A stretch of DNA of 64,000 nt. Origin: Chelonoidis abingdonii (taxonomy: Eukaryota; Chordata; Testudines; Testudinidae). A program made the translations under genes and the position numbers. Shown here piece after piece: positions 43,610 to 55,019 of this stretch. The notes beneath the pieces were generated by a model. That model did not search any database and was not told the origin of the DNA. It saw only the letters and a list, made by a program, of their open reading frames with translations. The stretch spans positions 94,306,387 through 94,370,386 of the forward strand of contig NC_133770.1 of NCBI RefSeq assembly GCF_003597395.2. Direction: 5' to 3'. Every line of letters begins with the position of its first letter. Within the stretch, counting starts at the first letter, position 1.

Positions 43610-43838
43610 GGTACCTCAAAAATTACAAACCAATAGGGAGAAAGACTTTTTAAACAAAACTTTAAGCAGACTGTTAAAGAAGCATTATGTTCACCATTTT
43701 GTTACTAATAATGAAGTCAAGGTGAGGGTTGTGGAGCAATTTAACAGAACTTCAAAATCTAGGATATGGAGATATTTCACATCCCACAACACCTTTCACT
43801 ACATTGATGTGCTACCTGAATTTATAAAGAGTTACAAA
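43610..43838 (+). pseudogene. Polinton integrase fragment (copy A)
   Basis: A short piece of the retroviral-type integrase core. It aligns base by base with the copy B integrase (minus, 59805-59990): CCTCAAAAATTACAAACCAAT, then the segment with GTGGAGCAATTTAACAGAAC (encoding VEQFNRT, with the last acid of the DDE triad), and CTACATTGATGTGCTACCTGAA. It has several stops. The N-terminal half is missing and the LTR at 43840 cuts it on the right. Confidence 0.8.
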
Positions 43839-43839
43839 G

Positions 43840-44777
43840 TGTGTAACTTGTAACTCTTTATAAGTGTCTTTTGTGTGTGAGTGCTCCTAGCCAGCCACTC
43901 CTGAATTATATTGAAGAATGACACCAGCAAATTCCCAGTCCCAGACTTGTCCCCAGAATTGTGCATCTTGTACTGCTCAGCTCTTTCCTTCTGAACAACA
44001 TAAGCCCATAAAAACTCCATCATTTCATTAATAGAAAATGATATACACAACGCTGTTATCTCAAATGGAGGTTCCCAAGCAAACACAGTGGTTTAAATAA
44101 AACAGGTTTATTAACTACAGAAAGAGAGATTTTAAGGGATTACAAGTAACGAGGCATAAAAGTGAGAACTGGTTACAAAGAAATAAAAGGTAAAACACAA
44201 ATTAATACTAACTTAACAAGCTAAATGAATTCAAAGCAAAGGTTTTTCTCACCACATGCTTTTACTGGCTGAACTCCTTCAGTCAGGACCACTCCCTCAG
44301 TTCACTGATGCTTCCTTTGTTTTTCAAACATTGTTGATGTCGTGAGTAGAGATGAGGGGAAAGAGGTGATTTATATCCTCTGTTCTCCCTTCTTATAACA
44401 TTTCTCAGCTTTGGGAATCATCTCCAGCTGGGGTTCAGGTGACGACAAGTCTGCCTACTAAGATGTGAATTTCTTGCTCACACCCTTCTTCCCTACGAAA
44501 GAATGGCCACTCAATCCGGTAATAGTCCACTTGATTATGTTGACACCTAGCTGAGGTGCTGGCTAACCTTTTGTCTCTGAGGAACTGGTTTGGGCTGCTT
44601 TTCTAAACTCGGAGCATGTCTCAATAAAATCTTATAGCTTTACATACAATGTTGCTATACACATTTTACCATTTCAGTAGTTTATGAGTTTTGAAATGAT
44701 ACCTCACAAGGCATGCTTTGTACAAAATTTATTATAGTCTTGTAAACATGATGAACATAAGGGTACAGTCTGTCACA
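43840..44777 (-). mobile_element. Retroviral-type LTR inserted in Polinton copy A
   Basis: On minus it starts TGTGACAGACTGTACCC and ends GTTACACA (plus 43840), a TG...CA pair with inverted TGTGAC/GTTACA tips. It contains an AATAAA-type signal in minus sense near 44100-44115 (AAATAAAACAGGTTTATT on plus) and Thr/Ser-free AT-rich U3-like sequence. Layout and ends resemble the LTR at 57103-58401. No matching target duplication was found, so an end may be altered or a deletion may accompany it. Confidence 0.68.
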
Positions 44778-45310
44778 AGGGCTAATACTTGTCCAAATCT
44801 GAATTACTGGATCATATGAACAGTGCTATGGCTAGTCATCCTGGATTGCCTGAGGTGACCATGAATTATGACCCTGTGGATATAAAAGTTAGATTTAAAT
44901 CCCTTCAGTGCTACTTATACGTTTTCCACCGGCAGGGAGATCAGTAATATTTTGGATTTGGGCCCCAATCACAGTGTCCAAAAAATCCTCTTCTCATCAG
45001 ACATTACAAAGGGGGAAGAGTTTCCACTTTGAATCTATACACAGACATTGTAGAACACCAATGTGGGGGACTTTTCCATTCCCCTATTATTCTGCTTCCC
45101 AACCCAAGACAGGAACAACAAGTTTGTGACCATCGCCTACAATAAACCACATTATTTCAGTGGTAATGATGTCTGTGTCATGATTAATTACAGGGAAGTG
45201 AAGACAGATCAGAATAGACACATCTAATTTCACCTCAGCTACGTGATCATGAAGCTGCACTTATGTTCCCAAAGACAGCGAGGTTTTAAAAAGAAAAATG
45301 CTATGGTGAC
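44778..45310 (+). other. Polinton copy A, unassigned segment
   Basis: Between the LTR and the Gly-rich late protein. Open pieces (for example 44908-45129) probably derive from a Polinton gene between integrase and capsid, but I recognise no domain. The C-terminal half of integrase seen in copy B (59474-59707) is not evident here, which suggests a deletion. Confidence 0.4.
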
Positions 45311-45315
45311 TCTAA

Positions 45316-45700
45316 AAAGTTATGGGGACCCCCACCATCTACAGAAACTATTACAAAGCCCAGGCTGGATATGCCCTTCCTTGATATCATGGGACCTCCT
45401 GGATGTACGGGGCTGGTGTGGGTGGAATATTCCATAGCCTTTTTTGAAAAGCTGTACGGCTTTTGAGGCAGGGGCTAGAGATTATTAAAAGTAAAAACAG
45501 CTGCTCAGAACATAGACATGGTAGGCCACATCTCCTGAGCTGCTCTGAGGAAGGTAGATAATCTGTCTACATAGGAGGGATCAGGAATGATGTACATTAA
45601 AAGGAGGAAGACAAAGAGAAATGCTTCATACCAATGATACGTGGGTCCCCTGAAGCCCTTTAAAAGAAACTCTTTGATGCACAGAACTTGCCATAAGGAC
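45316..45700 (+). pseudogene. Gly-rich late protein remnant, possible pVI-like capsid cement (copy A)
   Basis: In one plus frame the remnant reads YYKAQAGYALP, then MYGAGVGGIF, then AVRLLRQGLEIIK, followed by a very basic tail (KRRK-type). Polintons commonly carry, just upstream of the major capsid gene, a small protein with a Gly-rich N-terminus and an amphipathic helix. It has been compared with adenovirus membrane-disrupting protein VI. I infer that role from position and composition. Stops and frame changes are frequent. Confidence 0.5.
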
Positions 45701-45773
45701 CAAAGACCAAGAGGAAGCCCAGGAGAATGAGGGGATGCTCTCCACCTGGTAAAAGAGATATATTCTATTCAAC

Positions 45774-47020
45774 ATGGCTTTTGTTCGCTGTGGAATACAT
45801 CAGATCCAAACTAGACATGTTCCAAATAGCCCCTACACAGACCAACATCAAGAAAAGCATCTACATTGAAGACACCTCTATCAGCCATTACAGAGACAGC
45901 CTCTGTCACCATTTTTATAGCAGAGAATAGCATAGATTATATGGATTTAAACAACAGGTTGCTGTACCTTTGTTGCACGATTGTAAGAGAAGATGGAATT
46001 TATTTTCAATCAGTTTATTTTCAATCAGTTGGATGCCATGTTGGAAGACTGCCTCATAAGGCAAAGCAACAACTCTTACCTTTACAGGGCCTTTATAGAT
46101 TTGGTGCTCAATTACCCTACAACACCCTCACCACACAATTTTCCACTTGCATGTTCTACAAAGACAAGAAGCAAAGGAACTGGATGGTGAGAATCAAGGG
46201 GTTGAGAGGAGGGCAAAGCTAACAATCCAGAGTGGGATGATAGAGCTGTTGGGTCATCTACACAGAGACTTGTTTTTTCAAGAAAAACGTTTGTTGAATG
46301 GCGTGGATGTGAAAATTAGATTGACATGACGTACAGATGCCTTCTGCTTAATAGGCGATGCAACGGAAAATGCTAAACTGCAGAATATATAAGCGTCTCT
46401 TTTTGTGAAGAAAGTTTGAGTGGCCCTGGGCATCTGTTTGGAGAACTCGGTGGTCTTTCTTACCACTAATGTTAAATACCCTGTATACAGTGTAGGAATG
46501 AAAGTGTTTACCATTCCCGCAAGCAGCAGGGTCAGTAATCAGGTGAACCTGTTCTTGGGACAATTACCCAAAATGCTTATCCTAGGATTTGTGGATAATG
46601 ATGCCTTTAGTGGAAATTACATTTAAAACCCTTTCACTTTAAACATTACGATAGTAATTTTCTGGCCTTGTAATGGATGGTAAACAGATACTTGCCAAGC
46701 TTCTGCAACCAAACTTCAGGGTTGGGAACTGCGTGAGAGAGTACACGAATCTGGTACAGACAGTCGGTAAACACATGAAAGATCATTCTCTGTTAAGCAA
46801 CCATGAGGAGTTTGCACAGGGTTACACCTTATTTGCCTTTGACCTGTCTCCAGACCAAGAAAGCACTGATTGCTATTCCCTGATTAAAACTGGGAACCTG
46901 AGAGCAGAAATACATTTTGGGAAGCCTTTGACAGCCACCGTCAATATGATTGTGTATGGAGTTTTTGATAGAGTTGAAGATAAATCAGAGGAGAAACGTT
47001 CTGTACGATTACATGTGAAT
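45774..47020 (+). pseudogene. Polinton major capsid protein (double jelly-roll type), copy A
   Basis: The gene begins at the ATG at 45774 (MAFVRCG). It can be followed for about 415 codons in changing frames. Visible blocks are FNQLDAMLEDCLIRQSN, YRAFIDLVLNYP, HLHRDLFFQEKRLLNGVDV, ASLFVKKV, VDNDAFSGNY, VYLDGKQI-like sequence near 46670, and GYTLFAFDLSPDQE with SLIKTGNLRAEIHFGKPL at 46825-46930. These match the Polinton capsid family often annotated as F54H12.2-like, the major coat protein that forms pseudo-hexagonal capsomers. At least five stops or frameshifts break it. The C-terminal 140 codons remain open and run without a stop into the protease start. Confidence 0.82.
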
Positions 47021-47581
47021 ATGGACACTACACAACTATCATGTGTCTTAACAGCGAATCTTTACACAAAAGAGAATTTCTTAGATGTGTTCTCTTGCAA
47101 TTGACTCCTAGGTTTGGTGGTCAACACGCATCCACACTACCACCTGGTTGAACACAGGTATGCCTTGTACCTGGTGGAGTGCAACTGCAGAGTGTTTTTT
47201 GACTCATACGGACACCCCCCAAACAGCGTATTCTTTCCTAGAAGCACTATGAAACTTTTAAACGGAAATGCCACCAACACAGCGTTTCATACTAGACAAT
47301 TACAAGACCCCAATTCTGTTGCCTGTGGCTATCACTGCATGTTTTTCTTACATCACTGTAGAAAAGGTTTATCTTTTGACCAGATTTTAAAATTGTATTC
47401 TAATGACTTAATGCAAAAAGACCAGATAGTGATGAATTTCGTAAAAAATTAAAAATGTTAAATCTCAAGTGTGTTGAGGCATGTTCAAAATGTTTCAACA
47501 AGCCCAGACATGTGTATCTTGCAATGACTTTCATAACCACATTCCTCAATAAAGAACCCCAGATGAGGGCTTTAAAGACCA
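47021..47581 (+). pseudogene. Polinton adenain-like cysteine protease, copy A
   Basis: Starts at MDTTQLSCVL (ATG 47021), with a stop at 47101 and continuation in another frame at 47114-47452. It contains NTHPH-H...EHRYALYLVE, FFDSYGHPPNSVFF and LQDPNSVACGYHCMFFLHH. The His (EH), Asp (FFD) and Cys (ACG) in this order match the C5/Ulp-type catalytic residues of adenovirus maturation protease, which cleaves capsid precursors. The Trp that usually follows the catalytic His is Arg here and in copy B. A tail with CFNKPRHVYLAMTFI (47490-47540) is shared with copy B. Confidence 0.85.
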
Positions 47582-47769
47582 TTGATGTCTGGTGGAGTGG
47601 AGGAGTTGGCTTGTTTTTTTATGATGACCAATTCAGAGAAAGTACATGTATATATTTATTTTTTGAAAAGTATAGAAGTGTTTTATTTAAAGAAAAACAT
47701 TACCCTTTTCAAAATTACTTTTTTAAAGCATGAAAAACGTTACACACTGAGCCATTCATGTCTTTAGTT

Positions 47770-48130
47770 AATTTTCACTTTTTAGGAGGCAAAAGACTGG
47801 TTGGTAGTTTTTTTCCTTGATCAACCCTGGTGTCAGTGGTTGAGGCCTTCAGGCATTCCAAAAGGCATTCCATTTCTGTAGGCCATATTGCCCAGGACAG
47901 AAGATGGTATATTCAGCTCCGCCATGGCATTCATAAACACATCCCATCATTTAGGTGCACGTCTAGTGGGAACAGAGCGTGTCTGGGTGACAGCCCTGAC
48001 TAAGTCAAGCATGTTAGAACCATTAAGCCACCCAACCTTTGTACACAAAAGCCCCTTTATCACTCCATGAAGTATTTTATACTGGCCCAGCTTATTTAGC
48101 AATACTAATGCATTTTTATAATCCTCCCCC
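47770..48130 (-). pseudogene. Polinton late protein, C-terminal half (copy A)
   Basis: A minus-strand remnant that corresponds to copy B 56388-56779. Shared blocks: KNALVLLNKLGQ (48120-48080), then SNMLDLVRAVTQT and VPT, and the end region AFWNA...QPLTPGLI with KKLP-like Lys-rich sequence. Homology with copy B begins at about 48130 (TATAAAAATGCATTAGTATTGC on minus); the N-terminal part is absent, which marks the truncation point of copy A. This conserved Polinton ORF has no established function that I can name. Confidence 0.72.
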
Positions 48131-48676
48131 TGCACCAGTACATATATTTTGCTTATTTGTTTTGTAGTTTAAGCAACTTTGTATTTTAAGCAATGGGTGG
48201 GTTTTGGTGAGAAAGATTGTAGAGTTCAGTTTTATGTTTTTGGTGAATTTTGTAAACTGTTTATTTGATGCTAAATTGGAACATCTCTGTTTTCCTAATC
48301 AGGCCTGGACAGCTCTGCTGATAATGCCATAGTCAGAGCTAGAGAGACACCTCCAGCAGAACCACTTAAGAACCAAGACTCTGCTCTGAGACCTTTAACT
48401 ACAACAACGCCCACACAAAACAGCAGGAAGCCACAGATAGAGCACCAGAACTGTCCAAAGCTCAGATATATCAAGCCAAAGGACAAAACCAAAGTGTCTG
48501 GAAAAAAAGCAACAATATAAACACAAATCTCATTCCTCAGCGATCAACACCACACCAAGCCTGAGAAAACTAAGTGAAAACACAGATTTATAAACCCAGA
48601 GGATATGCTTTAGGGATTGTGAATTAAAAAAAAATCAAGGACTTAAACCTAATGCAATGCAAGGATATGTCTTCAT
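48131..48676. other. Junction between Polinton copies A and B, unassigned
   Basis: No homology to either arm is visible here. Frames over 48300-48500 encode a Thr/Pro/Lys-rich string but are broken. It could be the 5' region or terminal repeat of copy B. Important for deciding how the two copies came to be joined. Confidence 0.4.
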
Positions 48677-48768
48677 CATAGGCACCAACTTTTCCCAGTG
48701 CCGGTGGGTGCTCGCGCCCCTTCCCCTCCCCCGGTCCCCTTGGAGCACCCACAGAGTCAGCTCCTATG
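48677..48768. mobile_element. hAT-type MITE (92 bp) with 8-bp TSD
   Basis: Ends CATAGGCACCAAC and GTCAGCTCCTATG; flanks GTCTTCAT (48669-48676) and GTCTTTAT (48769-48776), 7 of 8 matching. Shortened relative of 42635-43112 and 57125-57468 (shared GAGCACCCACAGAGTCAG). Confidence 0.85.
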
Positions 48769-48779
48769 GTCTTTATGAA

Positions 48780-49571
48780 GTATCTGAAAATTGTTATGAC
48801 CTATTCTCCTGCCTCCATAAGCTAGGTACAGCACTTCAGTATTCTAAAAAGATTTGGGAAAAACATAATGCACTGTTCAGAAAACTCATGGCCATTGTAT
48901 CCTCAGAGGTTCTAAAAGAAAGGATGACTGGAAACCACATAAAAAATGCTAAAGAGCTTGTGGGTGACTTTGAAGAATACTTCAGTTTTCCAGAGCATGG
49001 TTCCGGTTCTGAGCCTGCCTGACTAGTCATGGAAAGGGGCACAGGTAAAAAGGGCATCCTCATGGGTACACATCAGCTGAGGGGTAAACAAACAGGGGGT
49101 CAGCATCTGGGGGATAAACAGACTGCTACCAAAGAGGTACAAACCAGGGTTGTTGTAAAAAAATTTTTAAAGGCTAAAGAGGCGATGAGGAAAAAAACAA
49201 AAAAACAGAGAGATGCCCCCTAGTGAAGGCTCTCAGACTGTTGTGTCTAAGAATGGGGAGGCAATATCTGACACCAGATTCCTGTGGCTAGGCGGTGACT
49301 CTCACACAGAGTCTGATTTAAAAATTCCCCAGAAGACTCTGTACATGGGTTCCTATCTACTCCTGATGATTCTTGTGGTGGCCCCTTGGAGGCTGAGTCT
49401 CAAATAGTGCCTGACTGTTCTGTAAAGGAACCCTCAAACAATCTTGAAAATGCAGATGCAGATTCCCAAACAGATATGAATATGGAGCAAGTGAGAAGTT
49501 GGCAATGGGAATTACCTGGATTTAGGAGTGAGGTGTATTGTAAGGAATTTCATTTTGTCAAACTTGAGTGA
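48780..49571 (+). pseudogene. Polinton copy B 5' ORFs of unknown function
   Basis: Three plus-strand open pieces upstream of the polymerase. 48780-49022 is helical, with HNALFRKLMAIVSSEVLKER and an acidic end. 49029-49211 is Lys/Gln/Gly-rich and ends KAKEAMRKKTKKQRD. 49213-49571 is Ser/Asp-rich with NNLENADADSQTDMNMEQ. Their position just before polymerase suggests one gene or an N-terminal extension of the polymerase (where the terminal-protein region would sit), now broken by frameshifts. I do not recognise the family. Confidence 0.4.
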
Positions 49572-52500
49572 ATAAATGCAACCCAGCATGTTGTGAAAGC
49601 CATACACAGGGGATACAGTTGGTTCTTGAAGACATTAACAGTAGGCTAGCCCTCAGATGAGTATATTTAGTTATGTTTAGAGAGTCATAATTTAACTAAT
49701 CCTTTGTTTTCAGTACGAAGAACTAGGGATGATCTGTCTGCTGAGGATTTCTTAAATCAGACCTCAAAGCTGCTACGGAGCAATAGAGTTGCATCTCGAT
49801 GGGACATTGTGCCTTGTTGTGACAGTTGTAAAAGTACATGGGCAAGAGGTAGCCGTAAAGTTTTAAATTCCATCCTCAAAACGTCCATAAAAAGAAAGTA
49901 TTTAGTAGACTTACCTTATATCAGTACTAATCTGTATTTTGCAGGCAGGATCTTGGCCGTCATGTCCGACTGTAAACTTACAAATATAGAATTGTTAGAC
50001 AGGGCGAGAAAGCTGCATGAGAAACTGGGATGGTCAGATCAAAAAAAGATTATACTCAGTGACATAGCAGCGTTTAAACAGCATTTACAAATCAACATAC
50101 ACGTGGTGCTTTATGTGGCAAAATGGGGGTGTTTTTTTTAAACAGGTGACTCAGTGTATCCCAAAACTTTTTGCACTGTGAGTACTACTATGGGGTACTA
50201 GATGTGAAAAAATTGTTTGGGGTGAGAAATCATTGTTAGTTTTGCCACACGTGTACAGTCACAACCACTCTTGCAGATATTGTTGCTGCCTCTGCTTGAG
50301 CACAATGTGTGCAGACAATATGGGGGTGCAGCTGAGATATCCTAGCTATAGGCTGTATTGCTGGTCCAAAAAGAGTGTTTAGTCAGACACGTAGACTCTT
50401 CATCAAAAAAAAATTGAATATCTGTCTAAAACTTTATGTGCTATGTGCTAAATATCAGTTTTATGCAAAAGGAGGCACTTTAAGCATGTCAGGGTTTGCT
50501 CACCAGCGATGTAGACAGTCACCTGTGTTTTATGGACAGCATTAAAAAGCCTGAATCATCAGAAAAGCATATTTTTTTACCATTTTGAATGCATGCAGGA
50601 GACGGGATTGCATGTGTCCAATTACATTTTTGCTATGTCTTTAAAGCTGGAAAAATTCAGGGAATTAAGGGCAGTGAGTGTCATTCTACTATTGTTAAAA
50701 CCTTTATTGGGAAAAAGTTCCAGGACTACATATTTATAGCACACAATTCCACAGGGACTGAGGTAAAGGATGTGTATAGAACTGGTAACTCAGTGTAGTA
50801 AACTAATGTATGTGGAAGTTAGGGCCCTGGGCATTCATTTGATAGATTCTTTAAATTTCTTGCCTACGAAGCTTAGCAAGCTTCCACAGACAATGGGGTT
50901 TAAAGGTCACAAAGGGTATTTATTTACCACATTTTTTTAACACTTTAGGAAAACAAAATTATGCGGGGCCTATGCGAGGGGTGGAGCACTATGGCATTGA
51001 CTGTCTGATGCCTGGTGAGAAAGCAGAATTTCTAGACTGACATTGGGATACCCATATAAGACGTTTGATTTACAGAAAGAGCTCACGTATTATCATCAGC
51101 AGGATGTCAAAATTTTGAGATAGGCCTGTATCCTCTTCAGAGAAGACATCCTGCAAATGACAGAGAATGGGAGATATTGCAGAGAAAGGTCCTAATAAAT
51201 TCATAGAGGTAAAATTGCGTATAGCTCCTTTCCAGGACATAACACTGGCATTTGTCTGCGTGGCTATGTACAGGTTTATTTTTTTACAGTCTAACACCAT
51301 AGTTCTTCTCCCTCCAGACAGCTATCACAGGCAGAAGAAGAGATATTTGATCCTGGCTATTCAGTGACTGAATACTGAATACTGCTCACAAAGAAAATGT
51401 ACAGCTATGGCATGCATTACAGAAGGGTGGGAAATTACAGGTCGGACCCTACTTTCTAGACTGTTTTGCTGTCATTGACTGGGAACACATGGCCTTTGAG
51501 TTCAATGGGTGTTTTTCCACAGCTATGCCACCTGTTATCATGAAAAAACACAGAACTCTATGACAGGGACAACTTTCAGGTTTCTTTATTATAGAACACA
51601 GCTCAAGACTGATTATCTGTAAAGACATGAGTAAGTAGTCAGTACCCTCTAGGAGAACGTGTGGGAGGCAATGACAGAAACAACTAGGGAGCTTGCATAT
51701 TTCTTAAGCAAAGCCCAATTGCCCCAACCTCTCTGGTGCATAGGGATGCTTTTTTTGAGGGCAAGACTAATGCTATCTGCCTGTATTACAAACCTAACCC
51801 TAGGGAAGAAATCCACTATTATGATTTTACCAGCCTGTACCCTTTTGTAAACAAAGCCAGAGAATACTCTGTTGGACACCTCAATATCATGCCTGATAAA
51901 TTTGGACTCCTCATAAATTATTTTGGAATAGCAAATGTTAAAGTGTACCCCCATGAGGCCTCTTTTCCCCATTGTTATCTATCACAGTGGGTGGCAAACA
52001 TATGTTCCCACTATGTCAAACCTGTGCAGATTCTGAGAAGCAGGAGACATGCACTCATATTGATGAGGAGAGATCTATCCTGGGAATTGAATGTGGCCAT
52101 AGCAAAAGGGCACATGGTGGTGAAATTCTTTGAAATATGGCATTTTGAAGAAAAATCTGAAACTTTGTTCCAAGTACATAAAATTACACCTCCATGAGAA
52201 ACAAAAGGCTTCAGGGTATCGCAACTGGTACATGGACGAAGAAAAACAAACTAAGAATGTTAATGATTTCTACCAGAAAAAAGGTGTGTGTTTATGCCAG
52301 CGAGATCACATTGAACTCTGAAAAGTGCCAAATTGCTAAATTCTTTGTGAGGTAACTCTGTGGTCTTACTCACCGCTAAAATTTGGCCAAAGAACAAACG
52401 TACTCAATACTAGCATCGTGCCAGCCCCTTACGAACTTTTTCAGTACCTAATTTCCCCCTAATTATAAGGTTTCACCTTACAAGTTTATCAACGATGAAA

Positions 52501-52645
52501 CAACTTATGTATCTTGGAAGCACTCAAAAGAACACTACACGGTATCTGGCAATACCAACATCTTCATAGCTTGTTTACCCACCACTTATACCTGCACAGA
52601 ACTATATAACATGTTAGACAGGTTGCCAGAGTGGTGCCTGTACCG

Positions 52646-54645
52646 TAGAATCATAGGCCTGGAAGGGACTTGAGAGGTCTTCTAGTCTAGTCGCACTGCA
52701 CTCAAGGCAGGACTAAGTATTCTGTCCTTGACAGATGTTTGTCTAACCTGCTATTAACAATGATGGAGATTTCCCAGCCTCCCTAGGCAATTTATTCCAG
52801 TGTTTAACCACTCTGACAGTTAGGAAGTTTTTCCTAATGGCCAACTTAAACTTCCCTTCCTGCAAGAAGCCCATTGCTTCTTGTCCTATCCTCAGAGGTT
52901 AAGGAGAACAATTTGCCTCTCTCCTCCTCGTAACAACTTTTTATGTACTTGAAAACTGTTATCATATCCCCACTCAGTCTTCTCTTTTCCAGATTAAATA
53001 AACCCAATTTTTTCAATTTTCCTTTGGAGGACATATTTTCTAGATCTTTAATCATTTTGGTTGCTTTTTTCTGAACTTTCCTCAATTTGTCCACATCTTT
53101 CCTGAAATGTGGTACCCAGAACTGGACACAATATTCCAGGCCTAATCAGTTCAGAGTAGAGCAGCATTACTTCTTCTGTCTTGCCTTCAACAGTCTTGCT
53201 AATGCAGTCAAGAATGTTTGCTTTTTTTGCAAGAGTGTTACACTGTTGACCCATATTTAGCTTGTGATCCACTATGACCCACAGATCCTTTTCTGCACTA
53301 CTCTGTCCTTGGCAATCATTTTCCATTTTGTATGTGTGCAACTGATGTTCCTTCCTAAATAGAGTACTTTTCATTTGTTCTTATTGAATTTCATCCTATT
53401 TACTTCAGACCATTTCTCCAGTTTGTCCAGATCATTCTGAATTTTAATCCTATCCTCCAAAGCACTTGCAACCCCGCCCAGCTTGGTATCGTCCACAAAC
53501 TTTATAAGTCTACTCTCTATGCCATTATCTAAATCATTGATGAAGATACTGAAAAGAACCAGACCCAGAACTGATCTCTGCAAGACCCCACTCAACATGC
53601 CCTTCCAGCTTGACTGTGAATCACTAATAACTACTCTCTGGGAATAGTTTTCCAACCAGTTATGCACTCACCTTATAGTAGCTCCATCTAGGTTGTATTG
53701 TCCTAGTTTGTTTAAGAAGTCATGCAAGACAGTATCCAAAGCCTTACTAAAATCAAGATAAACCACATCTACCGCTTCCCCCTATCCACAAGGCTTGTTA
53801 CCCCATCAAAGAAAGCTATTAGATTGGTTTGACATGATTTGTTCTTGAGAAATCCATGCTGACTTGTTATTTATCACCTTATTATCTCCTAGGTATCTGC
53901 AAATTGATTGTTTAATTATTTGCTCCATTATTTTTCTGGGTACTGAAGTTAAACTGACTGGTCTGTAATTCCTCAGGTTGTCCTTATTCCCCTTTTTATA
54001 GATTGGCACTATATTTGCCCCTTTCTGGTCCTCTGGAATCTCATTGTTTTCCAGAATTTTTTAAAGATAATCACTAATGGCTCAGATATCTTCACATTTG
54101 GTCTTCCTCTTGTTTCTAATGTATTTGTAGAATGTTTTCTTGTTACCTTTTATGTCTCTAGCTAGTTTAATCTCATTTTGTGCCTTGGCCTTTCTAATTT
54201 TGTTCCAACGTAGTTGTGTTATTTGTTTATATTCATCCTTTGTAATTTCCACTTTTTCCTAGGACTCTTTTTTTGAGTTTCAGATATTGAAGATCTTCTG
54301 GTTAAGTAAGCGTGATCTCTTGTCATACGTCCTATCTTTCCTATGCAGTGGGATAGTTTGCTCTTGTGCCCTTAATAGTGTCTCTTTGAAAAACTGACAA
54401 CTCTCTTGAACCGTTTTCCCCTTAGACTTGCTTCCCAAGGGATTTTAGCTATCATCTCCCTGAGTTTGCTAAAGTCTGCCTTCTTGAAACCCACTTTCTT
54501 TATTGTGCTGTTTTCCCTCCTATCATTCTTTAGAACATTCTTGCAAAAAAATAAAAATAAAATAAAATAAACCCCTCTATCATGACACAGACTAGATGCT
54601 ATATGTGAAAAGGGACAGTGATCAGAACCCCGCCACCCCACTCCT
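52646..54645 (-). mobile_element. CR1 LINE, 5'-truncated, inside Polinton polymerase
   Basis: Minus-strand CR1, 2.0 kb. Its 3' end is at the left (AGAATCATAGGCCTGGAAGG on plus, the typical CR1 3' segment). Reverse-transcriptase blocks on minus: YRPVSLTSVPRKIMEQIIK near 53950, HNWLENYSQRVV and [20 protein letters not shown] at 53667-53560, and FVDDTKLGG at about 53500 with the catalytic FVDD intact. The C-terminal block RPGILCPVLGTTFQERC is at about 53120. Frames are broken by several stops. It must have entered after the Polinton was in place. Confidence 0.92.
53371..53667 (-). pseudogene. CR1 reverse transcriptase palm fragment
   Basis: An open stretch of 98 codons holding NDLDNGIESRLIKFVDDTKL. 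It carries the FVDD catalytic motif with both aspartates, followed by DRIKIQNDLDKLEKWSE, the usual CR1 block. Surrounding frames (53048-53374, 52846-53094, 53806-54009) are the rest of the same coding region after indels. Confidence 0.88.
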
Positions 54646-55019
54646 TTGTGGAATTATTTAGGGGACCTCAGAAGCAAGATCCCACCAGATCAACACATTA
54701 GACTTTGTATCAGCCAGTCTGAAAACATACAGTTACAAACTGTCAGGAGGAAAGGCCTGCATGAAGGTCAAAGGGCTTACCCTGAACATAGCAAACTGTG
54801 AAAAGATCAACTTTGACAGTTTGAAAGATCTAGTCCTGGACTATAATGTAGATCCGGGAGAGAACTAAAAAAAAAGTTAGAGGTGCAGCAGCCGTGTATT
54901 GTAAGAAACAAGAATAAGTGGCAAATAGAGACAAAGACCCTTAAGAAAACACAGAAAGTAGTTTACAACAAGAGGGTCACCAGAGAAGGCTTTAAAATCC
55001 TACCCTATGGCTTTTGAAA

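Larger units (their letters stand above)
43610..48130 (+). mobile_element. Polinton/Maverick copy A, decayed and truncated
   Basis: Plus-strand order: integrase fragment (43610-43838), [LTR insertion], unassigned piece, Gly-rich late protein (about 45316-45700), major capsid protein (45774-47020), protease (47021-47580). A late protein on minus (48130-47770) converges on them. Polintons are self-synthesising, virus-like DNA transposons with a protein-primed polymerase, retroviral-type integrase, adenovirus-like protease, packaging ATPase and jelly-roll capsid proteins. Copy A lacks polymerase and ATPase. It stops abruptly at about 48130, inside the late-protein gene that copy B carries in full. 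Terminal inverted repeats were not found. Confidence 0.85.
49704..55016 (+). pseudogene. Polinton protein-primed DNA polymerase B (copy B), split by CR1
   Basis: N-terminal part at 49704-50141 (RARKLHEKLGWSD, LSDIAAFKQHL). Exonuclease region at 50589-51520 (IFIAHNSTG in place of IAHN-x-FD, and FEFNGCF at about 51495). Polymerase motif A, DFTSLYPFVNKA, at 51823. Further palm and TPR2-like segments at 52130-52630. Terminal part at 54690-55016 (DFVSASLKTYSYKLSGGKAC, KVKGLTLN, ending YNKRVTREGFKILPYGF). The family copies linear genomes from a protein primer. The frame is broken by many stops. The CR1 at 52646-54645 sits where the motif C (DTD) region would be. Copy A has no polymerase. Confidence 0.85.

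Noticed and set aside
43831..43860. Short palindrome GAGTTACAAAG / CTTGTAACTC as a transposon end pair
   Set aside because: It straddles the LTR boundary at 43840 and is only 10-11 bases; better explained as coincidence at the insertion junction.
46278..46563. Minus-strand open frames over the capsid gene
   Set aside because: They are antisense shadows of the copy A capsid remnant, which has recognisable blocks on plus.
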